Shown here: piece by piece, positions 50,990 to 60,319 of the stretch
Layout: each line of letters opens with the position of its first letter
Numbering within the stretch: the first letter of the stretch is position 1
Source: Pseudomonadota bacterium
GTDB taxonomy: Bacteria; Pseudomonadota; Alphaproteobacteria; Rhizobiales; Aestuariivirgaceae
Assembly: GCA_020161855.1 (NCBI GenBank)
Contig: JAIUNJ010000005.1
Coordinates: 152,787-216,786, forward strand
DNA length: 64,000 bases
Direction: 5' to 3'
Translations under genes and position numbers: made by a program
The notes under the pieces: model-generated
Databases searched by the model: none
Seen by the model: the letters and a program-made list of their open reading frames with translations, nothing else
Told to the model about the DNA's origin: nothing

Positions 50990-51838
50990 TCACGCCTTGT
51001 CGCGCACCACCTTCTGGTGCTGCACGCCGAGGCCGTCGATGCCGATGGTCATCTTGTCGCCCGGCTTGAGGAAGCGCTGCGGCTTCATGCCCATGCCAAC
51101 GCCCGGAGGCGTGCCCGTGGTGATGATGTCGCCCGGCATAAGGGTGAAGAATTCCGAGAGATAGGCCACGATGTGCTGCACCGAATAGACCATGGTCTTG
51201 GTGCTGCCGTCCTGCACGCGCTTGCCGTTGAGCTCGAGCCAGAGATGGAGGTTCTGCGGATCAGGCACTTCGTCCGCCGTCACCAGCCAGGGGCCGACCG
51301 GGCCAAAGGTGTCGTAGGACTTGCCCTTGGTCCACTGCCCGGCACGCTCGATCTGGAACTCGCGTTCGGAGAGATCGTTGATGGTGCAATAGCCGGCCAC
51401 GTGCTTCAGCGCATCGGCGCGCTTGATGTTCTTGGCCCTGGTGCCGATGACGACGCCGAGTTCCACTTCCCAGTCTGACTTCTTCGACTTGGGCGGCAGC
51501 GTCACATCGTCGTTGGGACCGGACAGGCAGCTCACATGCTTGGTGAAAAGCACGGGCTCTGGCGGCACCTGCAGGCCGGATTCAGCGGCATGGTCGGAAT
51601 AGTTCAGGCCGATGGCGATGAATTTCTGCGGATTGGCCACGCAGGCCCCGATGCGCGGCGTGCCACGCACCAGCGGCAGGCTTTCCGGCTTGATCTTGCG
51701 CAGCTTGGCCAGCGACTTGGGGGCGAGTACATCGCCGCCGATGTCGGCCACGACCTTGGACAGATCACGGATCTTGCCGGCGGCGTCGAGCAGGCCCGGC
51801 TTTTCCTTGCCCTTGGGGCCATAGCGCAGAAGTTTCAT
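50990..51838 (-). CDS. FAH-family hydrolase, 2,4-diketo-3-deoxy-L-fuconate/rhamnonate hydrolase type
   Basis: 282 residues. Begins MKLLRYGPKGKEKPGLLDA, a start I know from 2,4-diketo-3-deoxy sugar-acid hydrolases (often auto-named ureidoglycolate lyase). Family motifs: AIGLNYSDHAAESG, metal ligands in DWEVELGVVIG, DLSEREFQIERAGQW, KSYDTFGPVGPWL and TTGTPPGVGMG. Such an enzyme would split 2,4-diketo-3-deoxy-L-fuconate into pyruvate and L-lactate. The operon partner two genes upstream is an L-lactate-type oxidase, and fucose-pathway-like genes lie at 60.3-63.8 kb, which fits. Overlaps the Cys-motif gene start by 4 bases. Confidence 0.85.
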   Translation of the reverse strand: MKLLRYGPKGKEKPGLLDAAGKIRDLSKVVADIGGDVLAPKSLAKLRKIKPESLPLVRGTPRIGACVANPQKFIAIGLNYSDHAAESGLQVPPEPVLFTKHVSCLSGPNDDVTLPPKSKKSDWEVELGVVIGTRAKNIKRADALKHVAGYCTINDLSEREFQIERAGQWTKGKSYDTFGPVGPWLVTADEVPDPQNLHLWLELNGKRVQDGSTKTMVYSVQHIVAYLSEFFTLMPGDIITTGTPPGVGMGMKPQRFLKPGDKMTIGIDGLGVQHQKVVRDKA

Positions 51839-52422
51839 CCCAGTCTCCCATTGAGCGCCGTTTCATGCCAGCGCGGTTGATATCCTTGTGCCAAGATGGC
51901 GGTGATCGATGGCGGTGTCAAAAGCCTGCCTTGCAGGCCGGCCGTCACTTTCACAGCTTCCGCATAGCCGGAGAAAGACCAGCGCAGCAATCGCTCGCCT
52001 CTTCGTGCGAAGGCTACCCCGCTGATGGCCATCATCGCGCCATCGGGCAGAGCATCTGCAGCAATCGCGGGCCCAGGTGTCCGGCGTTCGGCATGGCAGC
52101 GGCGGTCAAAGGCCTCCGCATTCATCGCCCCCAGGAAGGCTTTCGCCTCACTCCTGCGGCAGAAGAAGCAGGGCCGGTGCCCCGCTGCCAGTGCTGTCAC
52201 CTCATCGAGAAAGAAAAGCGAGGTATAGCCCTGCCCCATCGCGTCATGGTGCAGGCCCTTGTAGTGCAGTTCGCAACAGATCCAGTGATGGCTGGCCCAG
52301 CGCCGCCGCCCCAGCGTGCGGTCCGCGCGGTGAAAGCGGCCACCCCGGTTGCCCAGCATCATGCCGCGCTGCGGCACGGCATGCAGCACCCCGAAGGGAT
52401 CGACCCGGTTCTGCAGCGGCAT
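51835..52422 (-). CDS. Uncharacterised protein with HRPCFFCRR motif, in the hydroxy-acid oxidase-FAH operon
   Basis: 195 residues, no signal peptide or membrane helix. Features: GNRGGRFHRADRTLGRRRW, the segment HHWICCELHYKG, and AAGHRPCFFCRRSEAKAF. The GNR...H and RPC-x-x-C arrangement loosely recalls the metal-binding Ada_Zn fold, but the spacing and number of Cys do not match clearly. Function unknown. It overlaps the stop of the upstream alpha-hydroxy-acid oxidase by one base and the FAH gene start by 4 bases, so it is translated together with both. Confidence 0.65.
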   Translation of the reverse strand: MPLQNRVDPFGVLHAVPQRGMMLGNRGGRFHRADRTLGRRRWASHHWICCELHYKGLHHDAMGQGYTSLFFLDEVTALAAGHRPCFFCRRSEAKAFLGAMNAEAFDRRCHAERRTPGPAIAADALPDGAMMAISGVAFARRGERLLRWSFSGYAEAVKVTAGLQGRLLTPPSITAILAQGYQPRWHETALNGRLG

Positions 52423-53618
52423 CAGCGGCGCTTCTTCGCCTTCACATCGGGAGGCGGCACTTCGAAGGGAAGAGTTGGCATCAGAAGGTTATGGCGGCCC
52501 ACATCCTTGACGTCGCGCTCGCCACAGAGCCCCATGGTGACCGAGAGTTCCTTCTGCAGGATGTCGAGGGCCCGGGTCACGCCCGCCTCGCCTGCAGCGC
52601 CAAGGCCATAGACATAGGCCCGGCCGATCATCGTGCCCTGCGCACCGAGGGCCAGCGCCCGCATGATATCCATGCCGGTGCGGATGCCGGAGTCGAGCCA
52701 GATCTCGACCTTGCCGCCGACCGCATCGACGATGGGGCCGAGCATATCGATGGTTGCCGGCGCGCCATCGAGCTGGCGTCCGCCATGGTTCGAGACGACG
52801 ATGGCATCAGCACCAAGGCCCGCTGCGATCACGGCATCATCGACATCGTTGATGCCCTTCAGGATGAGCTTGCCGCCCCACTGCTTGCGAATGAAATCAA
52901 CCGACGACCAGTCGAGGGTCGGATCGAACTGATGGTTGGTCCACTCCGACAGCGAGGTCATGTCGCCGACGTCCTTCACATGGCCGAAGATGTTGTCGAA
53001 GGTGCGCCGCTTGGTGCCCAGCATGCCCATGCACCAGCGCGGCTTGGTCATCATGTTCATGATGTTGGGCAGCGTGAGTTTGGGCGGGGAGGAAAGGCCG
53101 TTCTTGGTGTCCTTGTGGCGCTGGCCCAGCACCTGCAGATCGAGGGTGAGCACCAGCGCCGAGCACTTGGCGGCCTTGGCACGGGCAACAAGATCAGCGG
53201 CAAAGCCGCGGTCGCGCATCACATAGAGCTGGAACCAGAAGGGCTTCGACACATTGGCGGCTAGGTCTTCGATCGAGCAGATGCTCATGGTCGAGAGCGT
53301 GAAGGGCAGACCGAATTTCTGGGCTGCACGGCAGGCGTGGATCTCGCCGTCGGCATGCTGCATGCCAAGCGATCCGATCGGCGCCAGCGCCACCGGCATC
53401 GAGACGGTCTCGCCGGCCATCGTCGTTTGCAGGATGCGCTGGTCGATGTTGCGGGCCACGCGCTGGCGCAACCGGAACTTGGCCATGGCGGCCGTGTTGT
53501 CGATGAAGGTGCTGGTCGTATAGGAGCCCGTCTCGCAATAGTCGTAGAACATCTTGGGCACGCGGCGCGCATAGAGGTCGTGCAGGTCGGCGATTTCGGG
53601 AGCTTGGGCAGGAGTCAT
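52422..53618 (-). CDS. lldD: FMN-dependent alpha-hydroxy-acid dehydrogenase (L-lactate dehydrogenase type)
   Basis: 398 residues. The family signature SNHGGRQLDGAP carries the catalytic His-Gly-Gly-Arg; earlier landmarks are FYDYCETGSYTTSTF, APIGSLGMQH, FWFQLYVMRDRGFAADL and IWLDSGIRTGMDIMRALALGA. It oxidises L-lactate (or another L-2-hydroxy acid) with FMN, passing electrons to the respiratory chain or oxygen. ATG 53618 gives the family start; ATG 53696 adds a 26-residue unconserved piece. First gene of an operon with the Cys-motif protein and the FAH hydrolase, divergent from a TRAP binding-protein gene. Confidence 0.88.
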   Translation of the reverse strand: MTPAQAPEIADLHDLYARRVPKMFYDYCETGSYTTSTFIDNTAAMAKFRLRQRVARNIDQRILQTTMAGETVSMPVALAPIGSLGMQHADGEIHACRAAQKFGLPFTLSTMSICSIEDLAANVSKPFWFQLYVMRDRGFAADLVARAKAAKCSALVLTLDLQVLGQRHKDTKNGLSSPPKLTLPNIMNMMTKPRWCMGMLGTKRRTFDNIFGHVKDVGDMTSLSEWTNHQFDPTLDWSSVDFIRKQWGGKLILKGINDVDDAVIAAGLGADAIVVSNHGGRQLDGAPATIDMLGPIVDAVGGKVEIWLDSGIRTGMDIMRALALGAQGTMIGRAYVYGLGAAGEAGVTRALDILQKELSVTMGLCGERDVKDVGRHNLLMPTLPFEVPPPDVKAKKRR

Positions 53619-54944
<1,326 letters not shown>

Positions 54945-54968
54945 TCGGCCAGACCTGATCCATGTCGA

Positions 54969-55000
54969 GGGCCCGGCTCGCTGCCGGGCCCTTTTCTGTT
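54969..55000 (+). terminator. Rho-independent terminator after dctP
   Basis: Perfect 9-bp GC stem (54969-54977 with 54983-54991), 5-base loop TCGCT, followed by TTTTCTGTT. The T tract is on the plus strand, so it ends the dctP transcript; it extends to the stop codon of the convergent dctM gene. Confidence 0.85.
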
Positions 55001-56438
55001 ACTGGATGCTGGGCGCGGTGTTCAGGTCGAAGGCGGGGGCCTGCGTTGCCCCCGGATTGTCGAAGCCCGGCACCGTGATCTCCATGTTGGGATCGACGAC
55101 AATCTCCTTGTCGAGGAAATAGGTCACGAGCTCGGGGAAGGCGATGACAATGCCCACGAGAATGAGCTGCAGCACCACCCAGGGAATGGCGCCCCAATAG
55201 ATGTCCGATGTCTTGATCGTCGGCGGGGCGATGCCGCGCAGGTAGAACAGCGCGAAGCCGAAGGGTGGATGCATGAAACTCGTCTGCATGTTGGCGCCGA
55301 GCAGCACGCCGAGCCAGACGAGATTGATGCCCAGCGCCTCTGCCGCAGGCACGAGCAGCGGTACGATGATGAAGGCGATCTCGAAGAAATCGAGGAAGAA
55401 GGCGATGATGAAGACGAAGATGTTGATGAAGATGAGGAAGCCCACCTCGCCGCCTGGCAGGTTGACGAGGAAGCCCTCGATCCATTCCTTGCCGCCCACC
55501 CCCTGAAAGACCAGCGAAAAGACGCGCGCGCCAATGAGGATCATCACCACCATGGCGGTGATGCGCATTGTCGTCGACATGCCCTGATAGACCATGTTCC
55601 AGGTCAGCCGACGGTTCATGGCGGCCAGGGCCAGTGCGCCGAGCACGCCCATGGCGCCGGCCTCGGTGGCCGAAGCAAGGCCGATGAAGATCGTTCCCAG
55701 CACGATGAAGATCAGCGCCAGCGACGGCACCATGCCGCGGATGCAGCGGACGGCGAGCGGCCAGCCTCGCAGCGTGCGGGCTTCCGGTGGCAAGGCCGGC
55801 ACGTCCTGCGGCCGGATGATCGAAAGGATCAGCACCCAGGCCATGAACAGCAGGACCTGCACCAGCGAAGGACCGATAGCGCCCTTGTACATCTCCCCCA
55901 CTGGCTGGCCGAGCTGGTCGGCGAGCACAACGAGCACCAGTGACGGCGGAATGAGCTGCGTGATGGTACCAGAGGCGGCGATCACGCCGGTGGCGTGGCG
56001 CACGTTGTAGCCGTAGCGCATCATGATCGGCAGCGAGATCAGTCCCATGGCGATGACTGATGCCGCAACGGTCCCCGTAATGGCGCCGAGCACCGCACCC
56101 ACCAGGATCACCGCATAGGAGAGACCGCCACGCAGGCCGCCGAAAAGCTGCCCGAAGCCTTCGAGCAGGTCTTCGGCGAGGCCGCTGCGTTCGAGGATCG
56201 CACCCATCAGCGTGAAGAAGGGAATGGCCAGCAGGAGATCGTTGCGGACGATGGATTCAAGCTGGAACGTGAGGTTGCCGAGAAAATCGGGTTCTATCAG
56301 GCCCAGCTCGACGCCGAGGAGGCCGAAGAAAAGGCCGACCGCCGCCAGCGAGAAGGCGGCCGGATAGCCATAGAGCATGAACAGGATGAGCCCCGCAAAC
56401 ATCAGCGGTGCCATGTTGTGCGTGAGAAACTCAATCAT
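54999..56438 (-). CDS. TRAP transporter large permease subunit (DctM family)
   Basis: 479 residues, about 12 helices. DctM motifs include PFFTLMGAILERSGLAEDLLEGF, AASVIAMGLISLPIMMRYGYN, GVIAASGTITQLIPPSL, LLGANMQTSFMHPPFGFALFYLRG. It is the main Na+/H+-coupled permease. It overlaps dctQ by 4 bases and converges with dctP. In most genomes dctP, dctQ and dctM run on the same strand, so this P-versus-QM split is notable. Confidence 0.93.
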   Translation of the reverse strand: MIEFLTHNMAPLMFAGLILFMLYGYPAAFSLAAVGLFFGLLGVELGLIEPDFLGNLTFQLESIVRNDLLLAIPFFTLMGAILERSGLAEDLLEGFGQLFGGLRGGLSYAVILVGAVLGAITGTVAASVIAMGLISLPIMMRYGYNVRHATGVIAASGTITQLIPPSLVLVVLADQLGQPVGEMYKGAIGPSLVQVLLFMAWVLILSIIRPQDVPALPPEARTLRGWPLAVRCIRGMVPSLALIFIVLGTIFIGLASATEAGAMGVLGALALAAMNRRLTWNMVYQGMSTTMRITAMVVMILIGARVFSLVFQGVGGKEWIEGFLVNLPGGEVGFLIFINIFVFIIAFFLDFFEIAFIIVPLLVPAAEALGINLVWLGVLLGANMQTSFMHPPFGFALFYLRGIAPPTIKTSDIYWGAIPWVVLQLILVGIVIAFPELVTYFLDKEIVVDPNMEITVPGFDNPGATQAPAFDLNTAPSIQ

Positions 56439-57046
56439 TGCAGCGGCTTTTCATAGGCATGCTCGCGCCTGTAGCCGATGCTCAGCGCCGCAGCGCACTT
56501 GATCAGCTCCGAAACGCCCTGCAGCAGGATCAGGGCGAAGCCCACCGGAAAGAAGAGTTTCACCGGCCAGCGCGCCATGCCTCCGGCATTGACCGACATC
56601 TCGCTGGTGTTCCAGCTCTCCATGAACCAGGGCCAGCTGAAATAGATCATGATGATGCAGAAGGGCATGAGGAACGCCACGCAGCCGATGGTGTCGATCC
56701 AGATGCGTGTCCTGTCGCTGACCCAGGTGTAGAAAAGGTCGACGCGCACATGTTCATTGACCTTCAGTGTCCAGGATGCGCCAAGCATCACCATGCCCGC
56801 GAACATGAAAAGCTGCAGGTCGCGCAGGGTGTTGGAATTGTTGCGATAGAGATCGAAGAGAAGCTGGCCGATGCCTCCTGCGGCACCGAGGTTGTTGGAA
56901 ATATGGAGAAGACCGCTGACACTGTAGCGCATGATGGCATCGAGCGCGCAGGCCAGGGCAGCGAGCAGCACCAGCCAGTTGGCGACAATACCCATCCGGC
57001 GGCTCACGCCGTCAATGGCCCGGCTCAGCGCCAGAAGCCCCTGCAT
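56435..57046 (-). CDS. TRAP transporter small permease subunit (DctQ family)
   Basis: 203 residues with four hydrophobic helices (about 24-46, 70-88, 110-130, 155-177 by eye). The segment NEHVRVDLFYTWVSDRTRIWID is the DctQ hallmark loop. It supports the large permease in the membrane. First gene of dctQ-dctM, with dctM starting within its last 4 bases; it diverges from mmcB across 88 bases. ATG 57046 was chosen, with TTG/ATG alternatives up to 57103 adding unconserved residues. Confidence 0.9.
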   Translation of the reverse strand: MQGLLALSRAIDGVSRRMGIVANWLVLLAALACALDAIMRYSVSGLLHISNNLGAAGGIGQLLFDLYRNNSNTLRDLQLFMFAGMVMLGASWTLKVNEHVRVDLFYTWVSDRTRIWIDTIGCVAFLMPFCIIMIYFSWPWFMESWNTSEMSVNAGGMARWPVKLFFPVGFALILLQGVSELIKCAAALSIGYRREHAYEKPLQ

Positions 57047-57134
57047 GGATGTCCTCCCCTGACTGGGCCCCGTTGACCGGGGTCCCCGTTGCGCCCAAAT
57101 CAACCGATAATGCCGCCGGACTCAACTGGAAAAA

Positions 57135-57602
57135 ATGCTAAGAGGCAGCCCCAACCAGCCCCTGACCCTGCCACTGGACGGACGCCAGTCGGAAACCGCC
57201 AGCGCCGTGCAGCGCGGTGTCACGCGCCTGATGCGGGCCCATGGCTTTTCTGTGCTCACCGAGTTCACCCTGGCCTCGGCGCGGCGGGCTGATGTCTGCG
57301 GCATCAACGACGCCGGCATGGTCTGGATCGTGGAAATCAAGTCATCGCTGGAGGATTTCCGCGCTGACCAGAAATGGCCGGAATACCGTGACTATTGTGA
57401 CCGGTTCAGCTTCGCCATCCCGCAAAGCCTCGATCCCGCCATCATCCCGCCGGAGGCGGGACTGGTCATTGCCGATGCCTATGGCGCCGACATCATCCGG
57501 GCGACGGCGGACCACCCGCTGCATGCCTCAAGGCGCAAGGCCATCACCCTGCTCTTCGCCCGCGTGGCAGCGCAGCGCTTGCAGGGACTCTATGATCCGT
57601 GA
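57135..57602 (+). CDS. mmcB: MmcB-family DNA repair protein
   Basis: 155 residues. It has a PD-(D/E)XK-like nuclease core: RRADVCGINDAG, then MVWIVEIKSSLEDFRAD and KWPEYRDYCDRFSFAIP. Caulobacter MmcB of this family is an SOS-linked repair factor acting with replicative DNA synthesis at damage. No LexA box was identified upstream by eye. Convergent with the YgjP-like metalloprotease 9 bases away. Confidence 0.9.
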   Translation: MLRGSPNQPLTLPLDGRQSETASAVQRGVTRLMRAHGFSVLTEFTLASARRADVCGINDAGMVWIVEIKSSLEDFRADQKWPEYRDYCDRFSFAIPQSLDPAIIPPEAGLVIADAYGADIIRATADHPLHASRRKAITLLFARVAAQRLQGLYDP

Positions 57603-57611
57603 TTTCTGCCG

Positions 57612-58358
57612 TTACAGGACGTGCAGGGCATTGCCATGGTGCTTCAGCCATTTCTGGGCGTCGCGGGTGTGCGGGCAATGGCGCAGCACGAGGCGCCAGA
57701 AGCGTGGGCCGTGGTTCATCTCGATGAGATGCGCCACCTCATGGGCAGCCACGTAGTCGAGCACCATCGCCGGCGCGATGATCAGTCGCCAGGAATATGA
57801 GAGCGTTCCATCCGACGAGCACGAGCCCCAGCGGCTCTTCTGGTCGCGAACCGTGATCTTGCGAAAGGCCGTGCCCATGGCACTGGCATATTTGTGCGAG
57901 GCCATGTCGAGTTCATGGGCGGCCTCGGTCTTCATCCAGTCGGTGAGCCTCCGGCGCAGATGCGCGGCATGGCCCGGCACGGAAAGGGTCTTGCCCTCCG
58001 CATCCTCGCTGACATGGCCGCGGGTGCGGCCCGTGGCGGCGATGCGATAGCTTGCGCCGCGGAAGGTGATGCTGGCACCATCGGCCACCTCCTGCCTGTC
58101 ATACTGCTTGGCCAGTGCCGCCCTGATCCAGCCGATTGAACGCCTGGCAAAATCCTCCGCATCCTCAAGCCGTGCCCGCCGGGGCATGGTCATGATGAAA
58201 CCTGCGCCATCGCGCGCGGCCCGCAGGGTGAAACGGCGGGCCGAGACATGGCGCTTGTAGGTGATGGCAACATCGCGGCCATCGACGGCAAGTGTCATGA
58301 CCACGGGGGCGGGAAGCGGCGATGTCTTGCGGGCCGTGAAGGCGCGCAGGAACTTCAT
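57612..58358 (-). CDS. YgjP-like M48/SprT-type metallopeptidase (DUF45)
   Basis: 248 residues. The zinc motif HEVAHLIEMNHGPRFW (HExxH with a downstream His) identifies the DUF45/YgjP metalloprotease group; the preceding KSRWGSCSSDGTLSYSWRL is its usual partner block. Function is not known, and the group is often found as a stand-alone hydrolase. The 5' end overlaps the phaZ stop by 4 bases. Confidence 0.88.
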   Translation of the reverse strand: MKFLRAFTARKTSPLPAPVVMTLAVDGRDVAITYKRHVSARRFTLRAARDGAGFIMTMPRRARLEDAEDFARRSIGWIRAALAKQYDRQEVADGASITFRGASYRIAATGRTRGHVSEDAEGKTLSVPGHAAHLRRRLTDWMKTEAAHELDMASHKYASAMGTAFRKITVRDQKSRWGSCSSDGTLSYSWRLIIAPAMVLDYVAAHEVAHLIEMNHGPRFWRLVLRHCPHTRDAQKWLKHHGNALHVL

Positions 58359-59581
58359 TTATGTCCGGCAGTAAACGTGGCGATCACCGGCACCACTTCG
58401 TTGCGGAAGCGTGAACCGGAGAAAACGCCATAGTGGCCGACGCCTTTCTGCAGGTAGTGATGCTTCATCGCCGCGGGAATGCCGGTGAGGATGCTGTGCG
58501 CGGCTTCCGTCTGGCCGACGCCCGAGATGTCATCGCGCTCGCCTTCGACGGTGAGCAGCGCCACATCGGAAATCTTCTCCGGATGCAGCGTCGTCCCGCG
58601 ATAGGCATAGGTGCCGTTGGGCAGGTCGTGGTGGACGAAGACGCGTTCCACCGTCTGCAGGTAGAACTCCGCCGTCAGGTCCATCACTGACATGTATTCA
58701 TCGTAGAAGTCGCGCTGCTTCTCGGCGCTCTCGCCATCGCCTTCCACCAGATGCCAGAAGAGATCGCGGTGCGCCGCCACGTGGCGGTCGAGGTTCATGG
58801 TCATGAAGCCGGTGAGCTGCAGGAAGCCTGGATAGACGAAGCGGCCCATGCCCGGCAGCGGGAATGGCACCGGCATGATGACATTGTTGCGGAACCAGTC
58901 GACGCCCTTGCTCTCGGCCAGCTTGTTCACGGCGGTCGGGTTGACGCGCGTGTCGATGGGGCCGCCCATGAGGATCATGGACTTGGGGCGCAGCGGGTCG
59001 TTGCGCTCGGCCATCAGCGTCACCGCCGCCATGACCGGCACCGAGGGCTGGCAGACGGCGGCCACATGGGCGCGTTCGCCCAGCTGCTGCAGCATCTCGA
59101 TCACATAGTCGGTGTAGTCGTCGAGGTCGAAGCGGCCATCGCTCAGCGGCACCGTGCGCGCATCGCTCCAGTCGGTGATGTAGACGTCATGCGAGGGCAG
59201 CAGGCCTTCGACGGTGTTGCGCAGCAGCGTGGCATAGTGACCGGACATCGGCGCCACGATCAGCAGCTTCTCCTGCGCCTTCATCAGCTTCTCGTCGCCC
59301 TTGCGGAAATGGACGAGCTTGCAGAACGGCTTTTGCCAGATAGTCTCCTGATGGACCGCGACGTCCTTGCCTTTAATGATCGTCCCGGTGATGCCGAAGG
59401 CCGGCTTGGCATAGCGCCGCGTCAGGCGCTCGAAGAGCTGCAGCGAGGCAGAGGCCGTGCGTCCGACAAAAGACTTCGACAGCGGATTGCTGGCATTGTC
59501 CCAGAAGGCGGAAGCGCCCTCGGCCACCTGGCGCCATGGTGCGACGGCCGCGTGGTTCAGTTCGTAGATCTGATACAGCAT
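58355..59581 (-). CDS. phaZ: Intracellular polyhydroxyalkanoate depolymerase
   Basis: 408 residues, alpha/beta-hydrolase fold of the PhaZ1 type. The nucleophile is a cysteine in the lipase-like box AAVCQPSVPVM (Cys177), as in Cupriavidus PhaZa1; a catalytic Asp lies in VEGERDDISGVGQT and the His in QKGVGHYGVFSGSRFR. N-terminal MLYQIYELNHAAVAPWR is the family start, so ATG 59581 was used instead of a longer frame to 59650. It mobilises stored polyhydroxybutyrate. Overlaps the metalloprotease start by 4 bases. Confidence 0.9.
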   Translation of the reverse strand: MLYQIYELNHAAVAPWRQVAEGASAFWDNASNPLSKSFVGRTASASLQLFERLTRRYAKPAFGITGTIIKGKDVAVHQETIWQKPFCKLVHFRKGDEKLMKAQEKLLIVAPMSGHYATLLRNTVEGLLPSHDVYITDWSDARTVPLSDGRFDLDDYTDYVIEMLQQLGERAHVAAVCQPSVPVMAAVTLMAERNDPLRPKSMILMGGPIDTRVNPTAVNKLAESKGVDWFRNNVIMPVPFPLPGMGRFVYPGFLQLTGFMTMNLDRHVAAHRDLFWHLVEGDGESAEKQRDFYDEYMSVMDLTAEFYLQTVERVFVHHDLPNGTYAYRGTTLHPEKISDVALLTVEGERDDISGVGQTEAAHSILTGIPAAMKHHYLQKGVGHYGVFSGSRFRNEVVPVIATFTAGHK

Positions 59582-59646
59582 GGTTCCAAATGTCCCCAGG
59601 GACCGGACCTTAGCTTTGGCCCGACGTGTTAACAATGGCTGAAAGC

Positions 59647-60264
59647 TCAACGCCCCAGCGCGGCAGCTATACCTTCGGCCATGGCCTTGGCGTCGGTCGT
59701 GTAGGTGAAGTGCTTGAGGAATCTTCCATCACTGCCCATCAGATAGACAATTGCGCTGTGGTCCATGGTATAGCCATCCGGTGCATCGGCCCGCGCCACC
59801 TTCTCGTAGAACACCTTGTAGGTGCGGGCCATGGCGGCCACCTGCTCGTCGCTGCCGGTGAGGCCGCTCCAGTTCGTGCCGAAGTTCGAGACATAGGCCG
59901 CCATCACGTCGGGCGTGTCGCGGGCCGGATCGACGCTGACGAGGATGGGCTGGATGTCCTTGCCCTTGTCGCCGAGTTCATCGAGTGCCGCTGCCATCAC
60001 CTGCATTTCCGTGGGGCAGACATCCGGGCAGAAGGTGAAACCGAAGAACAGCAGCATGGGCTTGCCGAGGAAGGTCTGCTCGGTGACCGTCTTGCCCTCC
60101 TGATTGAGCATCGTGAAGGGGCCGCCGACGAGGGCGACACCGCTGCCTCCCGGGCCGGGCGGGCGCTGCATCAGGGCATAGGCAGCAAGGCCCGCTGCCA
60201 GAATGAGACAGACAGCAGCAATGGCGATGCGGCGGGTGAGCCTGCGGGACTGGTCGGGTGTCAT
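59647..60264 (-). CDS. SCO1/SenC-family copper chaperone
   Basis: 205 residues. A membrane anchor (about residues 13-31) is followed by a thioredoxin-like domain with the copper motif FTFCPDVCPTEM (Cys-x-x-x-Cys) and the distal His in YTMDHSAIVYLMG. It delivers copper to, or keeps reduced, the CuA site of cytochrome oxidase in the periplasm. Start ATG 60264 is the inner of two Met; no oxidase gene lies in the window. It ends 65 bases upstream of phaZ. Confidence 0.93.
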   Translation of the reverse strand: MTPDQSRRLTRRIAIAAVCLILAAGLAAYALMQRPPGPGGSGVALVGGPFTMLNQEGKTVTEQTFLGKPMLLFFGFTFCPDVCPTEMQVMAAALDELGDKGKDIQPILVSVDPARDTPDVMAAYVSNFGTNWSGLTGSDEQVAAMARTYKVFYEKVARADAPDGYTMDHSAIVYLMGSDGRFLKHFTYTTDAKAMAEGIAAALGR

Positions 60265-60319
60265 GGCCGCCATATAGGCGATCGCCGCCCGGAAAGGGAG
60301 CGGCGAAGACGCGCGGGGG

